Assembly: GCA_947469485.1 (NCBI GenBank)
Contig: CANIPU010000012.1
Coordinates: 34,265-98,264, forward strand
DNA from: Chitinophagaceae bacterium
Lineage (GTDB): Bacteria; Bacteroidota; Bacteroidia; Chitinophagales; UBA10324
Direction: 5' to 3'
DNA length: 64,000 nt
Below the pieces are notes generated by a model. That model was not told where the DNA came from. It saw only the letters and a list, made by a program, of their open reading frames with translations, and searched no databases. This document shows positions 55,321 through 64,000 of the stretch, piece after piece; positions within the stretch are counted from its first letter, which is position 1, and every line of letters begins with the position of its first letter. The position numbers were made by a program, and so were the translations under genes.

Positions 55321-56361
55321 TTATTTTATAGTAATTACGAAATCAGTCTTTGATTTAATTTTTCCAATGGGTTCGCAATATTTTTCGAACCCGTTTTTTT
55401 TAAGCCATTCTGAAAATTCTCTTTTATTTTCTTGTGCAACAGCAATCATCAGCCCACCGCTTGTTTGCGGATCGCAAAGTGTGATGAGCGATTCGCCGGT
55501 GATGCCGCTTACTTTTCCATCATAGCTTTTCCAGTTGCGGTAAGTATTATCTGGCGCAATAAATTTTTGTGCTAATTCTTTTGCGCCATCAATCAGTTGA
55601 ATCTTATCGTAATAAATTTCTGCTGAAATTTTTTCGCCGCACATTTCAAGCAGGTGACCAATCAAACCGAAACCTGTTACATCTGTCATGGCATGAACAG
55701 ATTCCATTGTTCCGAAAATTTCTCCTGCTGAATTCAACTTACACATACTTTCCACTGCTGGCTGAATGACTTCTTCAGTAATCAATCCACGCTTCAATGC
55801 CGTAGTTAAAATTCCGGTGCCGATTGATTTTGTCAGGAATAAATAATCTCCTTCCTGCGCCAAATTATTTTGCCGGATATTTTTTTTCGAGGCTGTTCCA
55901 TTCACAACCAATCCGAACAGCGGTTCCACATTATCAATGGTGTGCCCGCCTGCAATAGGAATTCCTGCTTCTTCAGCAACACTTCGTGCGCCTTTTAAAA
56001 TTTCACTTGCTAATTCAATCGGTAGTTTCTCTACCGGAAATCCAAGAAGTGCCAAAGCAAAAATTGGTTTACCACCCATGGCATACACATCGCTCAGCGC
56101 ATTTGCAGCGGCAATTCTTCCGAAGGTGAATGCGTCATCCACGATCGGCAGAAAAAAATCGGTGGTAGTGATCAGCACATTTTCATTTCCCAAATCCCAC
56201 ACTGCTGCATCATCGGCAGAATCGTAGCCGACTAATAATTCACGAAATACTTTTTCATTCTTTCCGCTGTTTGCTAAAATATTTTGTAAAACTTCGGGAG
56301 CAATTTTACATCCGCATCCTGCGCCATGGCTGTGTTGTGTTAAACGAATTTTTTCTGACAT
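55321..56361 (-). CDS. selD: Selenide, water dikinase (selenophosphate synthase)
   Basis: A 346-residue ATP-dependent enzyme making selenophosphate, the selenium donor. The catalytic segment SHGAGCGCKIAPEVLQ has Cys16 (not selenocysteine) and Lys19. DDAAVWDLG and TTDFFLPIVDDAFTFGRIAAANALSDVYAMGGKP follow, and TDVTGFGLIGHL and CDPQTSGGLM lie in the second half. It overlaps the mnmH stop by one base. With mnmH next to it and no selA or selB in view, its product is most simply used for 2-selenouridine in tRNA. Confidence 0.96.
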   Translation of the reverse strand: MSEKIRLTQHSHGAGCGCKIAPEVLQNILANSGKNEKVFRELLVGYDSADDAAVWDLGNENVLITTTDFFLPIVDDAFTFGRIAAANALSDVYAMGGKPIFALALLGFPVEKLPIELASEILKGARSVAEEAGIPIAGGHTIDNVEPLFGLVVNGTASKKNIRQNNLAQEGDYLFLTKSIGTGILTTALKRGLITEEVIQPAVESMCKLNSAGEIFGTMESVHAMTDVTGFGLIGHLLEMCGEKISAEIYYDKIQLIDGAKELAQKFIAPDNTYRNWKSYDGKVSGITGESLITLCDPQTSGGLMIAVAQENKREFSEWLKKNGFEKYCEPIGKIKSKTDFVITIK

Positions 56362-57385
56362 CAGGAATTTTTTATTTCTTCGAATATTTTTTCTGCATTC
56401 TTCTCCGGCGAAATTTCTTCACAACTTATTTTTTGAACTAAAGAAACTTCCCGCTTATCCGTTGCTCTGTCGTAAAACTTATCGTAGTAGTGTAACAGTA
56501 TGCGGAATGCTTCAGTGAAATTTTTCTCATCGAGAAACTGCAAAGTGAGTTTGGTATTCAGGCCGCCCAATTTTTGTGAAATTCTGTTTGTTGCATCTTT
56601 TAAATGCTCAACATTAAACACACCATAATTTTCAACGATGTATTTCAGTCGTTCTTCAAACGGGATGTCGAGATAAAAAACTTTTGCGTCACGCATCTGC
56701 GCCCATAGGTTATTTGGAATATTCACCCAACCGATTCGCTGACTTTCATCTTCAAGCCAGATTGATTTTTTTGAATCACAATTCATTAATTCAAGCGCCA
56801 AGAAATTTTCAAATTGCTCTTGCGAAGGCGGTGGGGCTTCACCCAGCGCACCAAATGCAGAACCTTTATGATTCGCCTTACCCTCGAGGTCAATTACCTG
56901 CTGATTTTTTTTCTGCAGTTCTTTCAGCACTAAAGTTTTTGCAGAACCGGTTCTGCCTCCAAGAATCTGCAGCGGATATTTTTTTTCGAACTGTGCGAGT
57001 ACAAAATGCCGGAATGATTTATATCCTTTTTCTAAAGTGAAGACTTTGTAGCCGAATAAATCGAGCATCCAACTCACCACACCACTGCGCATTCCACCGC
57101 GCCAGCAATGCACATATAACTCCTTCGGATTTCCATTCTCTTTTATTCCACTGATGATGCGCTGCATATTGGTGCCATAATGTTTCAAGCCAATGAGCAT
57201 CGCTTCTTCGCGACCTTTTTGTTTGTATGCAGTTCCTACTTCTGCTCTTTCTTCATCTGAAAAAAGCGGAAGTGAAATTGCATTCGGAATATGAGCGTGT
57301 AAAAATTCTTTTGGCGAACGAACATCAATAATTGTTTTGCCTTTAGATTTTACTAAAAATTCTTCAACTGATAATCGTTGCACCA

Positions 57386-57386
<1 letters not shown>
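56361..57386 (-). CDS. mnmH: tRNA 2-selenouridine synthase
   Basis: A 341-residue enzyme (SelU/YbbB) that replaces sulfur by selenium at the wobble uridine of Lys, Glu and Gln tRNAs. The N-terminal rhodanese domain (about 1-130) has IIDVRSPKEFLHAHIPNAISLP and the active Cys in VHCWRGGMRSG. The C-terminal domain carries a P-loop-like GGRTGSAKTLVL near 142 and SIWLEDESQRIG. Its start overlaps the ligA stop (TAATG), and its stop overlaps the selD start, so the three genes are translationally coupled. Confidence 0.95.
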
Positions 57387-59518
<2,132 letters not shown>

Positions 59519-59527
59519 TTAAAATTT

Positions 59528-59622
59528 AACCGCAGAGTTTCACTGAGTAAATACTACTCAGAGTTTCACAAAGTTTAAAACTCTGAGTTACTCTGCGAAA
59601 TACTCTGAGCAACTCTGTGGTA
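59528..59622. repeat. Imperfect inverted-repeat element A (CTCTG-rich)
   Basis: The left arm (ACCGCAGAGTTTCACTGAG and onward) is the imperfect reverse complement of the right arm (ending CAACTCTGTGGT), giving a long cruciform of roughly 45 bp per arm. It carries many CTCTG/CAGAG units and fills the space between ligA and DUF4286. Element B on the other side is clearly related. Confidence 0.8.
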
Positions 59623-59626
59623 AAAA

Positions 59627-59947
59627 CTAATTCTCGCTATTAGATATTTCTTCCATCAAAGTTCGGAATGCAACAAAGCGGTCGGCATATTTTTTCAATA
59701 CATCTTCACGAATCTGGGCAGCAAAATTCTTTTCATACTTCTTAAACATTTCCATAGAAGCGCAATTGTACTGAATGATATAAGTGAGGTTATCATCTTC
59801 TGTATCTTCTTCAATAAGGCGACTTATGCGGTAAGAAACGAAACAGCCTGTATTCATCACATCCGGAATATGAATTTCCTGCATGTACTCCAACCACTCC
59901 GTTGCAATAAATGCATCCACCTTTATCGTGACATTGTAAATAATCAT
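59627..59947 (-). CDS. DUF4286 family protein
   Basis: A 106-residue cytoplasmic protein with a dimeric alpha-beta barrel-like (ferredoxin-like) pattern: IIYNVTIKVDAFIATEWLEYMQEIHIPDVMNTGCF, YIIQYNCASMEMFKKYEKNFAA, and YADRFVAFRTLMEEI match DUF4286. Function unknown; the fold resembles antibiotic biosynthesis monooxygenase-like small proteins. A TATTTTAG box (59970-59963) lies about 16 bp upstream. The gene is bracketed by inverted-repeat elements A and B. Confidence 0.87.
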   Translation of the reverse strand: MIIYNVTIKVDAFIATEWLEYMQEIHIPDVMNTGCFVSYRISRLIEEDTEDDNLTYIIQYNCASMEMFKKYEKNFAAQIREDVLKKYADRFVAFRTLMEEISNSEN

Positions 59948-59983
59948 CTCAAAAATTTGCTGCTAAAATAAATGTTAGTGATT

Positions 59984-60074
59984 AAACACAGAGTTTCTCA
60001 GAGGAAATACATCACGGAGTTGCACAGAAAAACTTTGTGAAACTCTGAGAAAAACTCTTTGCTACTCTGTGGTT
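59984..60074. repeat. Imperfect inverted-repeat element B (CTCTG-rich)
   Basis: AAACACAGAGTTTCTCAGAG at the left pairs with the right end CTACTCTGTGGTTT and with the inner AAACTCTGAGAAAAACTCT. It shares arm sequences and the end ACTCTGTGGT with element A. It ends 1 bp before the stop codon of the ABC permease gene at 60076. Confidence 0.8.
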
Positions 60075-60075
60075 T

Positions 60076-61134
60076 CTATCTCAATCTCGGATTGAATTTT
60101 TTCTGTAAACCACTTGCTATTAATTGCAGACTCAGTAACAGTAAAAACAAAACCAATCCCGGAAACAAAACCAGCCACCAGGCGGTGAAATTTGATTTTG
60201 CATCCGACAAAAGAGAGCCGAGTGTAACAGTTCCAACCGGCAATCCTGCACCGAGAAAAGTTAAAGCAGATTCCAAAACTATTGCCGCTGAAAAAGTAAA
60301 TGCCAAATGAACAAACAAGATCGGCAACACCGAACTCATCACATGTTTGAGAATAATGGTTCTCGTTTTCATTCCCATTGCTTTTGCAGCGGTGATGAAA
60401 TCCAATTGCAAAGTTTGCAATGCAACTGAACGAACCACCCGAAAAATTCCGGTCCATGTGGTGCATCCGATTATTACAACTACCAACCACAACGATGGTT
60501 TTGCAATGGCGGTTAGCGTGAGAATAATCATCAGCAACGGGAATGAAGTAATGATATCAGCAAGTGTGGAAAGCAAAGTATCAATCGGCAATTGCACTGG
60601 AATGAATTTCTTTAATGGAGAAAGAATTCGTGCAGAGAAAAAATATCCAACTAACAGAATGGCAATGAAAAGAAAAAACGAAAACAGGATTTCTGAAATC
60701 ATACTGAAAGAATCGGATGATGCATTCCCAATTTCAAATCTTCGCAGGTAAAAAGCATAGAACCAGGCAAGCACAAAAAAAACAAAAGCGAAAATCAATT
60801 GTATGATTCCGGCTTTGCCTTTGTTTCCGAAAGTTGCTGCTATCAATCCTGAAGGCAATCCAATAAGTGTTGCAAAAATTACACTGAGCAATGCAACGGT
60901 CAGCGAAATTTTTAATCCTGAAATAATTCCTGCTGCAATATCATTTCCGCGCGAACCTGTTCCGAGTATGTGATTAGTTGAGGGAGACTGCAATGATGCG
61001 CTCCAATCATTTTCAAAAAATGTTTCGGGCAACAGCACAGAAATAAAACTCAGCAACACAATCGCTAATAATATTCCTGCGCCCCAAATGAGGGAAGAAT
61101 TTTTTCTGAATAAATCTTTTGAAAATTTATTCAT
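60076..61134 (-). CDS. Oligopeptide/dipeptide ABC transporter permease (OppC/DppC type)
   Basis: A 352-residue inner-membrane permease. The N-terminal segment with the first helix (SSLIWGAGILLAIVLLSFISVLLP), then HILGTGSRGNDIAAGIISGLKISL (typical of DppC), about six helices in all, and the EAA-type coupling loop FITAAKAMGMKTRTIILKHVMSSVLPILFV are present. A family-atypical hydrophilic/hydrophobic insertion lies around 100-175 (FVFFVLAWFYAFYLRRFEIGNASSDSF), making it longer than E. coli DppC (300). It overlaps the upstream permease by 4 bp (ATGA). No ATPase gene is seen in the window. Confidence 0.9.
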   Translation of the reverse strand: MNKFSKDLFRKNSSLIWGAGILLAIVLLSFISVLLPETFFENDWSASLQSPSTNHILGTGSRGNDIAAGIISGLKISLTVALLSVIFATLIGLPSGLIAATFGNKGKAGIIQLIFAFVFFVLAWFYAFYLRRFEIGNASSDSFSMISEILFSFFLFIAILLVGYFFSARILSPLKKFIPVQLPIDTLLSTLADIITSFPLLMIILTLTAIAKPSLWLVVVIIGCTTWTGIFRVVRSVALQTLQLDFITAAKAMGMKTRTIILKHVMSSVLPILFVHLAFTFSAAIVLESALTFLGAGLPVGTVTLGSLLSDAKSNFTAWWLVLFPGLVLFLLLLSLQLIASGLQKKFNPRLR

Positions 61135-62246
61135 GAAAGTTGTTGGGTTTGACGAAGCCGCGGGTCAATAAATGCCTGCAAAATTTCGGTGAGTAAAAAC
61201 CCAACCAATGTCAGCAGGCATGAAAGTGTGCTGATTGCCGCCAACACCGGAACATCCTTCGTGAGAGCTGCATGAAACAAAGCATTGCTCATTCCGGGAA
61301 TTCCGAAAATGGTTTCGATGATGACACTGCCGCCAACTGCCATTGGAAATAAATAACCGAGCACAGTGAGCACCGGAATAATGGCGTGCGGCAAAGCATG
61401 TTTCAATAATGATTGCGTGTTATCAAATCCTTTTGCTCTTGCGGTCAGTAAAAATTCTTTGTGTAACACTTCCTTCAGATTGGTTTCCAGTGCGCGTGTG
61501 AAATAAGCGATTGCGCCGAGCGTGTAACACATCACCGGAAGAAAAAGATGATACGCATAACTGAAAAATCCTTCGCCGCTGTCGGGCCAGCCACTCAATG
61601 GAAAAATGGAAATCATTTTTGAATTGGCAAATAACATCAGCAACAAAATCGCCAGCCAGAAAACCGGAATGATGTACAGCATCAATAAAATTCCCCGGAT
61701 GATTTTTGAAATAACTTTTCTTTCATTCAACACTAAGTATACTGATAACGGAATGCTGATAAAAAAAGCAAGCAGCATCGAAATGAAAACCAAAATGAAT
61801 GAGCGAAAAAATCTCGGCCACAATAATTGCGAAACCTGCAATCCGGTTTCTGTTGACACACCAAAATCTCCTCTCAGAATTCCTTTATAATTTTTTCCAT
61901 CAGTGTTGTCGCCGAACAGCCAGCGTTGATATTGATTGTCGCCATAGAAGTGAATGACAGGAATAAATTTTTTCCATGAAGAATTTTTTTGAAGCAATTC
62001 TTTTTCTTCATCATTCATTTTCCAGATGGTATCCGGTTCGCTGAGTGATGTAACACTGAAATAAAAAACAGGGATTTGATTTTTAATTTTTTGCTGTGTG
62101 AAATCACCGGACGAAATATTTTCCGATTGTGTATCCATAAAATTCCCCTGCTGATTGCCGGAAGCATTGATAAAAAAAACCAGCAACGAAACCACAAACA
62201 GCGCCGGCACCATCCAAAGCAATCGAGTGAGAATCCGGCGGCGCAT
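61131..62246 (-). CDS. Oligopeptide/dipeptide ABC transporter permease (OppB/DppB type)
   Basis: A 371-residue permease starting MRRRILTRLLWMVPALFVVSLLVFFI, typical of OppB/DppB. A periplasmic insert (about 30-110) precedes the DFGVSTETGLQVSQLL segment, the core helices follow, and the EAA loop reads LLTARAKGFDNTQSLLKHALPHAIIPVLTVLG with GGSVIIETIFGIPGMSNAL. It partners the downstream OppC-like permease; both are translated from one message with a 4-bp overlap. The binding-protein gene lies 1 kb upstream, separated by an opposite-strand gene. Confidence 0.92.
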   Translation of the reverse strand: MRRRILTRLLWMVPALFVVSLLVFFINASGNQQGNFMDTQSENISSGDFTQQKIKNQIPVFYFSVTSLSEPDTIWKMNDEEKELLQKNSSWKKFIPVIHFYGDNQYQRWLFGDNTDGKNYKGILRGDFGVSTETGLQVSQLLWPRFFRSFILVFISMLLAFFISIPLSVYLVLNERKVISKIIRGILLMLYIIPVFWLAILLLMLFANSKMISIFPLSGWPDSGEGFFSYAYHLFLPVMCYTLGAIAYFTRALETNLKEVLHKEFLLTARAKGFDNTQSLLKHALPHAIIPVLTVLGYLFPMAVGGSVIIETIFGIPGMSNALFHAALTKDVPVLAAISTLSCLLTLVGFLLTEILQAFIDPRLRQTQQLS

Positions 62247-62302
62247 TAATTACTCCTTTTGTTTTTTTTGTTAAGCAATCCTGTGCTCATGAAACAAACT
62301 TA

Positions 62303-62336
62303 ATCAATCATCTTTATCTTGAAGGAACGCAGGGTT
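62303..62336. repeat. Direct repeat copy 1 flanking the PEGA gene
   Basis: A 34-bp sequence beginning ATCAATCATCTTTATCT and ending AACGCAGGGTT. It matches copy 2 at 63144-63177 in 29 of 34 positions: 17-bp and 11-bp exact blocks separated by a variable 6 bp. Same orientation, offset 841 bp. Confidence 0.85.
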
Positions 62337-62372
62337 TACTTCGTGAAAACAGAATCTTGAGCTATTTTAAAA

Positions 62373-62403
62373 TTTGTTTAAATAAAAATCACGGCTAATT
62401 TCA
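62373..62403 (+). promoter_or_regulatory. Candidate promoter of the PEGA gene (TTTG-N19-TAATTTCA)
   Basis: TTTG at 62373-62376 is followed after exactly 19 nt by TAATTTCA, a 6/8 match to TAnnTTTG. The start site would be near 62407, about 16 nt before the ATG. Confidence 0.4.
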
Positions 62404-62422
62404 CCCCATAAAAAATATACAA

Positions 62423-63109
62423 ATGAAAAAAATGGTTCTTATTTCGAAATTAATTATTCTTATTTCAATAATATCTCTTAGCGATATTAATGCTCAAACG
62501 GTTTATGTTACAGTGAGTACTTCAGAAGCTGATGCAAAGATTTTTGTTGATGGACAAAATTTAGGGACTGGTACTTTAAAAGTTAAAGTTCCTTATAAAG
62601 GTTGTGTAAATGTTAAAATTGAAAAGGTCGGGTTTTTAAAGTATGAGCAAACCTATTGCAATCAACCAAATGGGACAAAGCCACCAAAGACGCAATATTT
62701 TGATATGAAGAAAGATGATGCTTTAGAAGCATCAATAAAAACTGATCAGGCAAATATTGATTTTGCAGTTGAGGTAAATAAAAATTTATCAAAAGATGAT
62801 TCTTGGAAATTAATAACACAAATAGTTACCGATTATTTTGATGCAATTGAAGTGAGTGATAAAGAAACTTCATATTTGAGAACAGCATGGGGAATACAAT
62901 CGTTTGCTCAAAATACAATTAGGACCAGATTAATAATTAAATTATCAAAGTCTGACCCATTTACAATTAAGGTTAAATTAGTGAGCGAATTTTCTGGAAC
63001 GAATTCAACAAGTGTGAAAAGCGATGAGCTTTTCCACGAATGGGATAGAGTACTTAGAAAATATCAGAATGTCATAAATGACTTTTCCTCAAGACTTGGA
63101 AATAAATAA
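62423..63109 (+). CDS. Secreted PEGA-domain protein
   Basis: A 228-residue protein with a signal peptide (1-24, ending INAQ) and a PEGA domain (about 26-75: VYVTVSTSEADAKIFVDGQNLGTG, KVPYKGCVNVKIEKVGFLKYE). A C-terminal alpha/beta region (about 95-225) follows that I do not recognise (DDSWKLITQIVTDYFDAIEVSDKETSYLRTAWG). PEGA domains are surface-layer-like beta folds found in envelope proteins. It sits on the opposite strand between the binding-protein and permease genes of a peptide transporter, with its own promoter-like boxes and 34-bp direct repeats on both sides, as if inserted as a unit. Confidence 0.8.
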   Translation: MKKMVLISKLIILISIISLSDINAQTVYVTVSTSEADAKIFVDGQNLGTGTLKVKVPYKGCVNVKIEKVGFLKYEQTYCNQPNGTKPPKTQYFDMKKDDALEASIKTDQANIDFAVEVNKNLSKDDSWKLITQIVTDYFDAIEVSDKETSYLRTAWGIQSFAQNTIRTRLIIKLSKSDPFTIKVKLVSEFSGTNSTSVKSDELFHEWDRVLRKYQNVINDFSSRLGNK

Positions 63110-63143
63110 AATTTATCACCGACATTACTTGTTGACTAATCAG

Positions 63144-63177
63144 ATCAATCATCTTTATCTATATCAAACGCAGGGTT
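63144..63177. repeat. Direct repeat copy 2 flanking the PEGA gene
   Basis: Second copy of the 34-bp repeat (see 62303-62336), 34 bp after the PEGA stop. Its last 7 bases form the left arm of an adjacent hairpin. Confidence 0.85.
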
Positions 63178-63195
63178 CTGATTACAGTAACCCTG
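63171..63195. repeat. Hairpin at the end of direct repeat 2
   Basis: CAGGGTTCTG-ATTA-CAG(T)AACCCTG forms a 10-bp stem with one bulged T and a 4-nt loop. It lies 20 bp beyond the stop of the minus-strand binding-protein gene. There is no T-run on either strand, so it may be an mRNA 3'-end stabiliser or part of the repeat element rather than a terminator. Confidence 0.7.
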
Positions 63196-63215
63196 CTGGG
63201 ACTTTGAGGTTTCAA

Positions 63216-64000
63216 TTACTCCGGTTGTTTTTTTTCATTCAGCAATTCCAGTTGACCGAATAAAATGTACGGCTTGTCGAAACACACTATGGCATTTGCC
63301 CAGCGCTTGTGCACTACAATTTTTTTCACATTAAAGTAAAGCGGAATGATGGGATAATTGTCGTACACCATTTTCTGAAACTCTTTTTCCAGTTGCGCGC
63401 GCTTCGCTTCATCGAGTGTTACATTAATGGAATCAATGAGCGCATCACTCGCCGCGCTTCCAAAACCGGTAAAATTATTTTCGTGATTAAGCCACGCGGC
63501 AGTGCTCCAGGTGCCGGTGTAATCGCTCGGCGCCGAACTCGAACTGAGTCCGCTCATGAACAAATCAAAATCGTGCGACACCATTTTTCCGCCCAGCGCA
63601 TTCGGGTCGAGCACCTGCGGTTGCAAATCAATTCCGGCTTTTGCATACACATCTTTCAGCATCAGCGCCATGTCCTGTATGACCGACGGACCGAGCGGAA
63701 AAATCAACTCCACTTTCAAATCCGTTTTCTTTCCGTTAATTATTTTATCTAAAATTTTATCGCCGTCCGAATCCTTCCAGCCCGCATCGCTCAGTAATTT
63801 TTTAGCTTCATCAATGTTGAATTTATACGATTTCAAATCATCATTGAAAATATCTTTCTTCAACGGCGACACAATGCCCGAAATGCGCAGCGCTTTATCG
63901 CTGAACAAATTCTGAATCATAAGGTCAACGGGCGTGAGCATCGCAAATGCCTTGCGCACATTCAGGTCCGAAAAAAAATCGGTGCGCTTGCTTTCCTGTG
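63216..64000 (-). CDS. Peptide ABC transporter substrate-binding protein (5' end cut by window)
   Basis: The frame is open to the window edge. The track's start at 63959 is an internal GTG, and the upstream codons read QESKRTDFFSDLNVRKAFAML, which is the normal family continuation. RKAFAMLTPVDLMI, DEAKKLLSDAGWKDSDGDKILD and the C-terminal KMVYDNYPIIPLYFNVKKIVVHKRW match the SBP_bac_5 (DppA/OppA) family. Only the C-terminal 260 residues are here; the signal region lies outside. It binds peptides or similar solutes for the OppB/OppC-like permeases downstream, from which it is separated by the PEGA gene. Confidence 0.93.
   Translation of the reverse strand, partial: QESKRTDFFSDLNVRKAFAMLTPVDLMIQNLFSDKALRISGIVSPLKKDIFNDDLKSYKFNIDEAKKLLSDAGWKDSDGDKILDKIINGKKTDLKVELIFPLGPSVIQDMALMLKDVYAKAGIDLQPQVLDPNALGGKMVSHDFDLFMSGLSSSSAPSDYTGTWSTAAWLNHENNFTGFGSAASDALIDSINVTLDEAKRAQLEKEFQKMVYDNYPIIPLYFNVKKIVVHKRWANAIVCFDKPYILFGQLELLNEKKQPE

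Noticed and set aside
60062-60490. 142-codon ORF overlapping the OppC-like permease
   Set aside because: Same-strand, out-of-frame shadow with Cys/His-rich random composition; also begins inside repeat element B.
62303-63177. Integron attC site or insertion sequence around the PEGA gene
   Set aside because: No attC core pair, no transposase and no terminal inverted repeats flanking the whole unit; only direct repeats are seen.
63309-63752. 147-codon plus-strand ORF opposite the substrate-binding protein gene
   Set aside because: Shadow of a strongly matching SBP_bac_5 reading frame; rich in Arg and His as expected for the opposite strand.

Overview
The window looks like a chromosomal segment of a Bacteroidota (Bacteroidetes) bacterium. 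The evidence is a low-GC, Gram-negative gene set: a SusC/SusD pair, gliding protein GldB, several secreted proteins with type IX secretion (T9SS) C-terminal sorting domains of type A and type B, an acidic-linker RpoN, Bacteroidota families (DUF2480, DUF3109, DUF4286, DUF4476, DUF6427-like), almost no Shine-Dalgarno sites, and promoter-like boxes of the Bacteroidota type (TTTG, about 19 nt, TAnnTTTG). No phage, insertion sequence, CRISPR array or rRNA was found. There is one tRNA (Phe).

Layout. 1-3.9 kb: an RND efflux permease (cut by the window edge, absent from the ORF track) and its adaptor. 4-5.5 kb: asnS. 5.6-12.7 kb: an LTA-synthase-like sulfatase, rpoN, a PAP2-like membrane protein, a T9SS cargo, an enoyl-CoA hydratase and gldB. 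12.7-23.5 kb: ctaA, then three large secreted proteins in a row (CotH-kinase/lamin-tail, Reeler-like with a CxxCH motif, and a 1776-residue Ig/PKD repeat protein). 23.7-31.6 kb: tRNA-Phe, a class III aminotransferase, a YCF48-like lipoprotein, a polytopic membrane protein, a PagL-like deacylase and two poorly known envelope proteins. 31.6-35 kb: a DsbD-N-domain protein, purQ, full DsbD. 35-39.9 kb: susC-susD ending in a strong terminator. 39.9-47 kb: coaX, an outer-membrane barrel, lptC, a PpiD/SurA-like isomerase, DUF2480, a lytic transglycosylase and rnhB, an envelope-biogenesis neighbourhood. 47-55.3 kb: acyl-CoA dehydrogenase, DUF4476, a probably broken YjbR gene, OmpA, a polyprenyl synthase, a hydrolase, DUF3109 and a lipoprotein. 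55.3-59.5 kb: a tightly overlapping ligA-mnmH-selD operon. 59.6-64 kb: DUF4286 between two inverted-repeat elements, then an oligopeptide ABC transporter whose permease genes are separated from the binding-protein gene by an opposite-strand PEGA gene flanked by 34-bp direct repeats.

How it fits together. Most genes serve the cell envelope: efflux, outer-membrane nutrient uptake, LPS export and remodelling, peptidoglycan turnover, periplasmic thiol chemistry, and T9SS export of adhesin-like or enzymatic surface proteins. The rest are housekeeping (tRNA charging, DNA ligation, selenouridine tRNA modification, purine, CoA and heme A synthesis).

No clearly new multi-gene system could be proved by reading alone. 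The most interesting non-routine signals are the PEGA gene cassette with flanking repeats, the paired inverted-repeat elements around DUF4286, the three-module higher-order periodicity in the giant surface protein, the DsbD-N duplication around purQ, the twice-broken YjbR gene, and a perfect 11-bp hairpin just inside the DUF2480 coding region.
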